Shown: positions 60,816 to 64,000 of the stretch, piece by piece | How positions within the stretch are numbered: position 1 is the stretch's first letter | Layout of the letters: each line of letters starts with the position of its first letter | Translations under genes and position numbers: made by a program | NCBI GenBank assembly: GCA_017506865.1 | Contig: JAFCMP010000514.1 | Coordinates: forward strand, 1,178,001 to 1,242,000 | Direction of reading: 5' to 3' | DNA: 64,000 nt | Source: Tribonema minus | Taxonomy: Eukaryota; Sar; Xanthophyceae; Tribonematales; Tribonemataceae | The notes under the pieces: model-generated | Told to the model about the DNA's origin: nothing | What the model saw: only the letters and a program-made list of their open reading frames with translations | Database searches by the model: none

Positions 60816-63405
60816 CTACAGCGGCTCGCCGAGCGCACGGCGCGTGCGGCGCACCTCGTACGTCTCGATGACGTCGCCCTCGCGGAAGTCGGAGAAGCCG
60901 TCGAGGCTCACGCCGCACTCCTGCCCCTTGCGCACCTCGGCGACGCGGTCCTTGAGGTGCTGCAGCGCGCCGACGCGCGGCGCCGAGTGGATGACGGCGC
61001 CGTCGCGCAGCACGCGGTACGCGTGGACGGCGCGCAGCGAGCCCTCCGTCACGCGGCAGCCCGCGACGGCGACGTCGCCGCCCTTGTTGCGCGCGTCCAC
61101 CGTGAAGAGCTGCGGTGCGGCGGCGGCGGCGACGGCGAAGGTAGCGCACAATGAGAATGCTTACGACAGGGAGCAGCACCGGCGCCGACGGCAGCGAAGG
61201 TTGCGCACGTGTGAGAATGCCAATGACACGGAGCAGCAGCAGCAGCAGCATTAGCAGAGTGCGGACATGGCGAGGCACTTGAGTGAGCAGCGCTGTGCCA
61301 CGCGTTGCGCGTGGCTTACTGAGAGTGAGTGCCAACGAGAGGAAGGGCGGACACAACGCAGCGCGGTGTGGTGTCCTGCGTCGTGCGTACCATGCGACAG
61401 CCCGCGGCGGGGGCCGTGTTGCGCGCATATCAGCAATCAGCGGCAGCAGCGAGAGCGCATGATCGCGTGCGCGCAAGAATTGAAAGGGCGTCAGTGCGCG
61501 ACGCAGAGCGTGTGCAGCACCAGACAAGGGCACGCACGCGCGTTGGCGCCGATCATTTGAACCTCGGTTTGCCCGCGAGCGGAAGCGGGGGAGACACACG
61601 ACAATTGCGGCCGTACCGGAGCGGAGCCACACGCGGCTTCCGTGCGTCCGCGCCTTGAGATGATACGCGCGCACGACCACGAGCGATGGTAAGACAACGA
61701 GAGCAGCAGGCGGCGGGAACCGCAGGCGCTGCGGCAGAGCGACGGCCGCCGCCCGCGCTCCGCACCCCTAACAGCGCGAACGCATGCGCACGAGCGTAAA
61801 GCGAGCGAGACTGCAAGCAGCGCGGGCGGCGGCACTCCACGACAGCGTCGCATAGACGAGCTCGATTCGCCCCGCGTTTCTGATTTGGCCCAAAGGCTGA
61901 GGGTGCCCGGCAGCCGCGCGGGTCCGAACTTCGGATCATATTGAACTTGTCTGCAGTTGACCCTGAAATTTGGGGCAAATTGAACTCGTCTGTAGTCGCC
62001 TTGAGCACGTCCGCGCGGCCGAGCGCGACGCCGGCGACGCCTACAAATGCCTGTAGATGAGGAAAGCAAGCGAGACCGCAAGCAGTGCGCGCGGCAGCGC
62101 TGCGGCGGCGGCGCAAAGCGGCAGCGCTCCACAACAGCGGGCCGCGCATGTAGCTCACTTTAAGGACGTCCGCGCGGCCGAGTGCGACAGCAGCGACGCG
62201 CGGCGGCAGGCGCTCCTCCAGCAGCGCGGCCACGTCCTCCTGGAAGCGGTAGATGACATCGTGGCGCGTGATGGCGACGCCGAGCGCGCGCGCCGCCGCC
62301 GCGACGTCGTTGCCGACAGCGCCGACGCCGTACGCGAAGAGCGGCGCGCAGCCGGCTGCGGCGGCGCGCTCCACGTCGCTGTTGGTGACGGGGCCGACGC
62401 CTGGGGGGTGAGGGGGGGGGGGGGGGGGGGGGGAGGGGGGAGGAGGGAGGATGAAGGTTGCGGTGGAGCTGCGGGAGAAGAAAGAGGGGGAGGGGGGGGG
62501 GGCTGCGCAGCATGCAGAAGCCAGTGCAGGAATATGTTGTTGCAGATATATGCGGCGGCGCGCTCGACGTCACTGTTGGTGACGGGGCCGACGCCTGGGG
62601 GGCATGGAATGGGGAAGGGGTGTGTGGGAGGTTGAGCGGAGGAGGAGGGGGGACAAAGGTTGCGGTGGAGCTGGGGGCTGCGCAGCACGTAGAGACCAGT
62701 GCGGACGAATGTTGCCGCAGAGAATAATGAGTGCTTCGCGCAGCGGTCTGGGTTGCGGTGTTTGTACTGATGTCAGCGCCTCACTGCGCCGAAGATCGAG
62801 GTCGGGGCGAGGGGCACGTTGATACCCTGTACCTTAAAGTTCAGAGTACCTCATTCAGGTCGCCATGTAAGGGAATCGGCGCGGGTGGCGGCTTCGAGAG
62901 CCACTCCGTATGGCTAAGCTGTTGTCAAATGTGATGCGACACAGCGGCTGCAAGTCCAAACCTCAACTTGATGTGTTAAGTACACAAACCCTGGACTGAA
63001 CCCTCACTCCACGAGCAAGGCCACGCACTTCAAACGCATGAGTCTGACCCTGACCTGGACCTGAACCTTGCCTACATGGACAAGGCAAACTAATCCATAC
63101 CCTACCTCTAGCCCTAACTCACCTGAGTGCGCAACCTTCAGCAGCACCTCGTCCTTGTCCCCCCCCCTCCCCCCCATCAAGATGCAATCTCAACCCCTTG
63201 CTTGAGCGGTATTGCTATCCTCTGCCCCTGAAATTGATGACCCTAACTCACCTGAGTGCGCAACCTTCAGCAGCACCTCGTCCTTGCCCGGCAGAGCCTC
63301 CACCGCGGAGATCATGGCGGCGAGCGCGCCGTGCCCACTGGCCTTGAACACAGCGGGGACGCTGATGGGGCCCGTCGGTGCCGCCGCCGGCTCCACAGGG
63401 GCATT
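60816..63405 (-). CDS. Organellar translation initiation factor IF-2, C-terminal part
   Basis: Three exons, 63405-63252, 62400-62159 and 61109-60816 (stop), join in phase and cover domains III and IV of the bacterial-type factor. They match the canonical order: a PAVFKASGHGALAAMISAVE segment, HSGVGPVTNSDV, the YRFQEDVAALLE stretch, then the last beta-barrel (GCRVTEGSLR, YRVLRDGAVIHS, LKDRVAEVRKGQECGVSL, EGDVIETYE). The GTP-binding domain and targeting peptide must be encoded right of the window, so plastid versus mitochondrial location cannot be told. IF-2 brings initiator fMet-tRNA to the small ribosomal subunit. Exon-edge copies occur in both introns. Confidence 0.92.
61985..62050 (-). repeat. 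Donor-side copy of IF-2 exon 62159-62400
   Basis: Repeats ~30 nt of the exon end (VALGRADVLK edge), followed in sense by short TTTGGGGCAAATTGAACT-like direct repeats (61925-61990). Confidence 0.78.
62545..62605 (-). repeat. Acceptor-side copy of IF-2 exon 62159-62400
   Basis: Repeats the CCCCCAG acceptor and ~45 nt of the exon start (VGPVTNSDVERAAA), beyond a G22 run (62412-62433 on the plus strand). Confidence 0.88.
63115..63165 (-). repeat. Donor-side copy of IF-2 exon 63252-63405
   Basis: Repeats ~40 nt of the exon end (DEVLLKVAHSG edge) with GTGAGTTAGGG. The intronic part of this donor itself starts a TTAGGG-like tract. Confidence 0.88.
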
Positions 63406-64000
63406 CTGCAAGGGGGGGGGGGGGGGGTTGTTGGGGGGTAGAGGTGGGGGGTGAACGTTTGTTGCTGTTTATACAGCTTGTACTTGTGATCGGAACCGAC
63501 ACCGGCGCTAGACGGGCATTCTGCAAGGGAGGGGGGGGGGGGGGGATTGGCGGTAGAGGTGGGTGTGGGACGGGGGGTGGGGGTGAGGGTTAATTGAGGG
63601 TAAAGGGGTGACCGTTTGTAGTTGCTTCACAGAAGTAGTTGTGAAGCTTGTGCTTGTGATCGATAAATGAGGTCTCGCTTGAGGCGTGAAAAAGCCGCCG
63701 CCTGGGTGATGCCACGCTCGCTGCCTGAATTTACATACGTGCACAGTGTGACAAAAGTGTCCCAGTGCGCGTTCGCGCTCACTTCTGAACGACGTCGTCA
63801 AGTGTACTAGGAGCATGTACGAATGCATAAGTCGCCGGCGGCGAAAGGAAGGAAAGACAGGAGTAGAGTCGCAGACTCTGTAGCCGGCAGATAGGCTTGG
63901 CCACTGCAGTACCGTTCATAGCGCCAAGGAGTGCTGGTGCTGGCTCATTTTTGTACATGCTGGTTCAACTTTCTGTACATATACTTCGACGTACATCCCT
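63406..64000. other. Intron of IF-2 gene with poly-G runs
   Basis: Contains G runs, a short acceptor-side copy at 63508-63530 and a weak R2-like segment near 63680-63770. No further exon is seen before the window edge. Confidence 0.5.

Noticed and set aside
60500..61680. 351-codon minus-strand frame overlapping the IF-2 end
   Set aside because: It is a shadow frame of the GC-rich IF-2 exon. The conserved IF-2 reading lies in another frame.

Overview
This window looks like nuclear DNA of a microbial alga with a complex, red-derived plastid. A haptophyte is my best guess, but other chromist groups are not excluded. The support is: GC-rich exons broken by many GT-AG introns of lower GC; an aromatic-amino-acid enzyme whose N-terminus reads as a signal peptide ending in an A-F type plastid-targeting junction (SQAFIASP); TTAGGG-type telomere-like tracts scattered internally; and a centrosome/basal-body-like coiled-coil protein. 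No rRNA, tRNA, CRISPR or bacterial operon signals were seen.

I could assemble eight genes exon by exon, with reading phase checked across nearly every junction. From left to right they are: a long Ala-rich coiled-coil protein (minus, about 69-14427); a mitochondrial adrenodoxin-type [2Fe-2S] ferredoxin (plus, 14630-16770); the catalytic subunit of protein phosphatase 2A (minus, 18985-28144); an ankyrin-repeat protein (minus, 30224-31163); a fused prephenate/arogenate dehydratase plus prephenate/arogenate dehydrogenase (minus, 31485-42695); an IQ-WW-IQ-WW-coiled coil-SAM-FKBP protein (plus, 42903-50655); a small two-helix membrane protein with two alternative last exons (minus, 52228-55329); and the C-terminal half of an organellar translation initiation factor IF-2 (minus, 60816-63405, continuing off the right edge). 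Two gene pairs are head to head across gaps of about 200 bp and probably share promoters. The genes are housekeeping genes in unrelated pathways, apart from the single-polypeptide fusion that joins the Phe and Tyr branches.

The most striking feature is in the introns. Almost every intron of every gene carries one to seven diverged copies of the exon edge next to it. Copies of an exon's last 25-70 nt plus its 5' splice site follow the exon. Copies of the 3' splice site plus the next exon's first 25-100 nt precede that exon. The outermost copy is always the one that keeps the reading frame. These junction-spanning tandem duplications make up much of the intron sequence. They are often linked to short ACTTCAA/TTGAAGT words and to degenerate TTAGGG tracts. 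The introns and spacers also hold a 796-bp element with terminal inverted repeats, a short retroposon-like family with 11-bp flanking direct repeats, and another dispersed 180-bp family.
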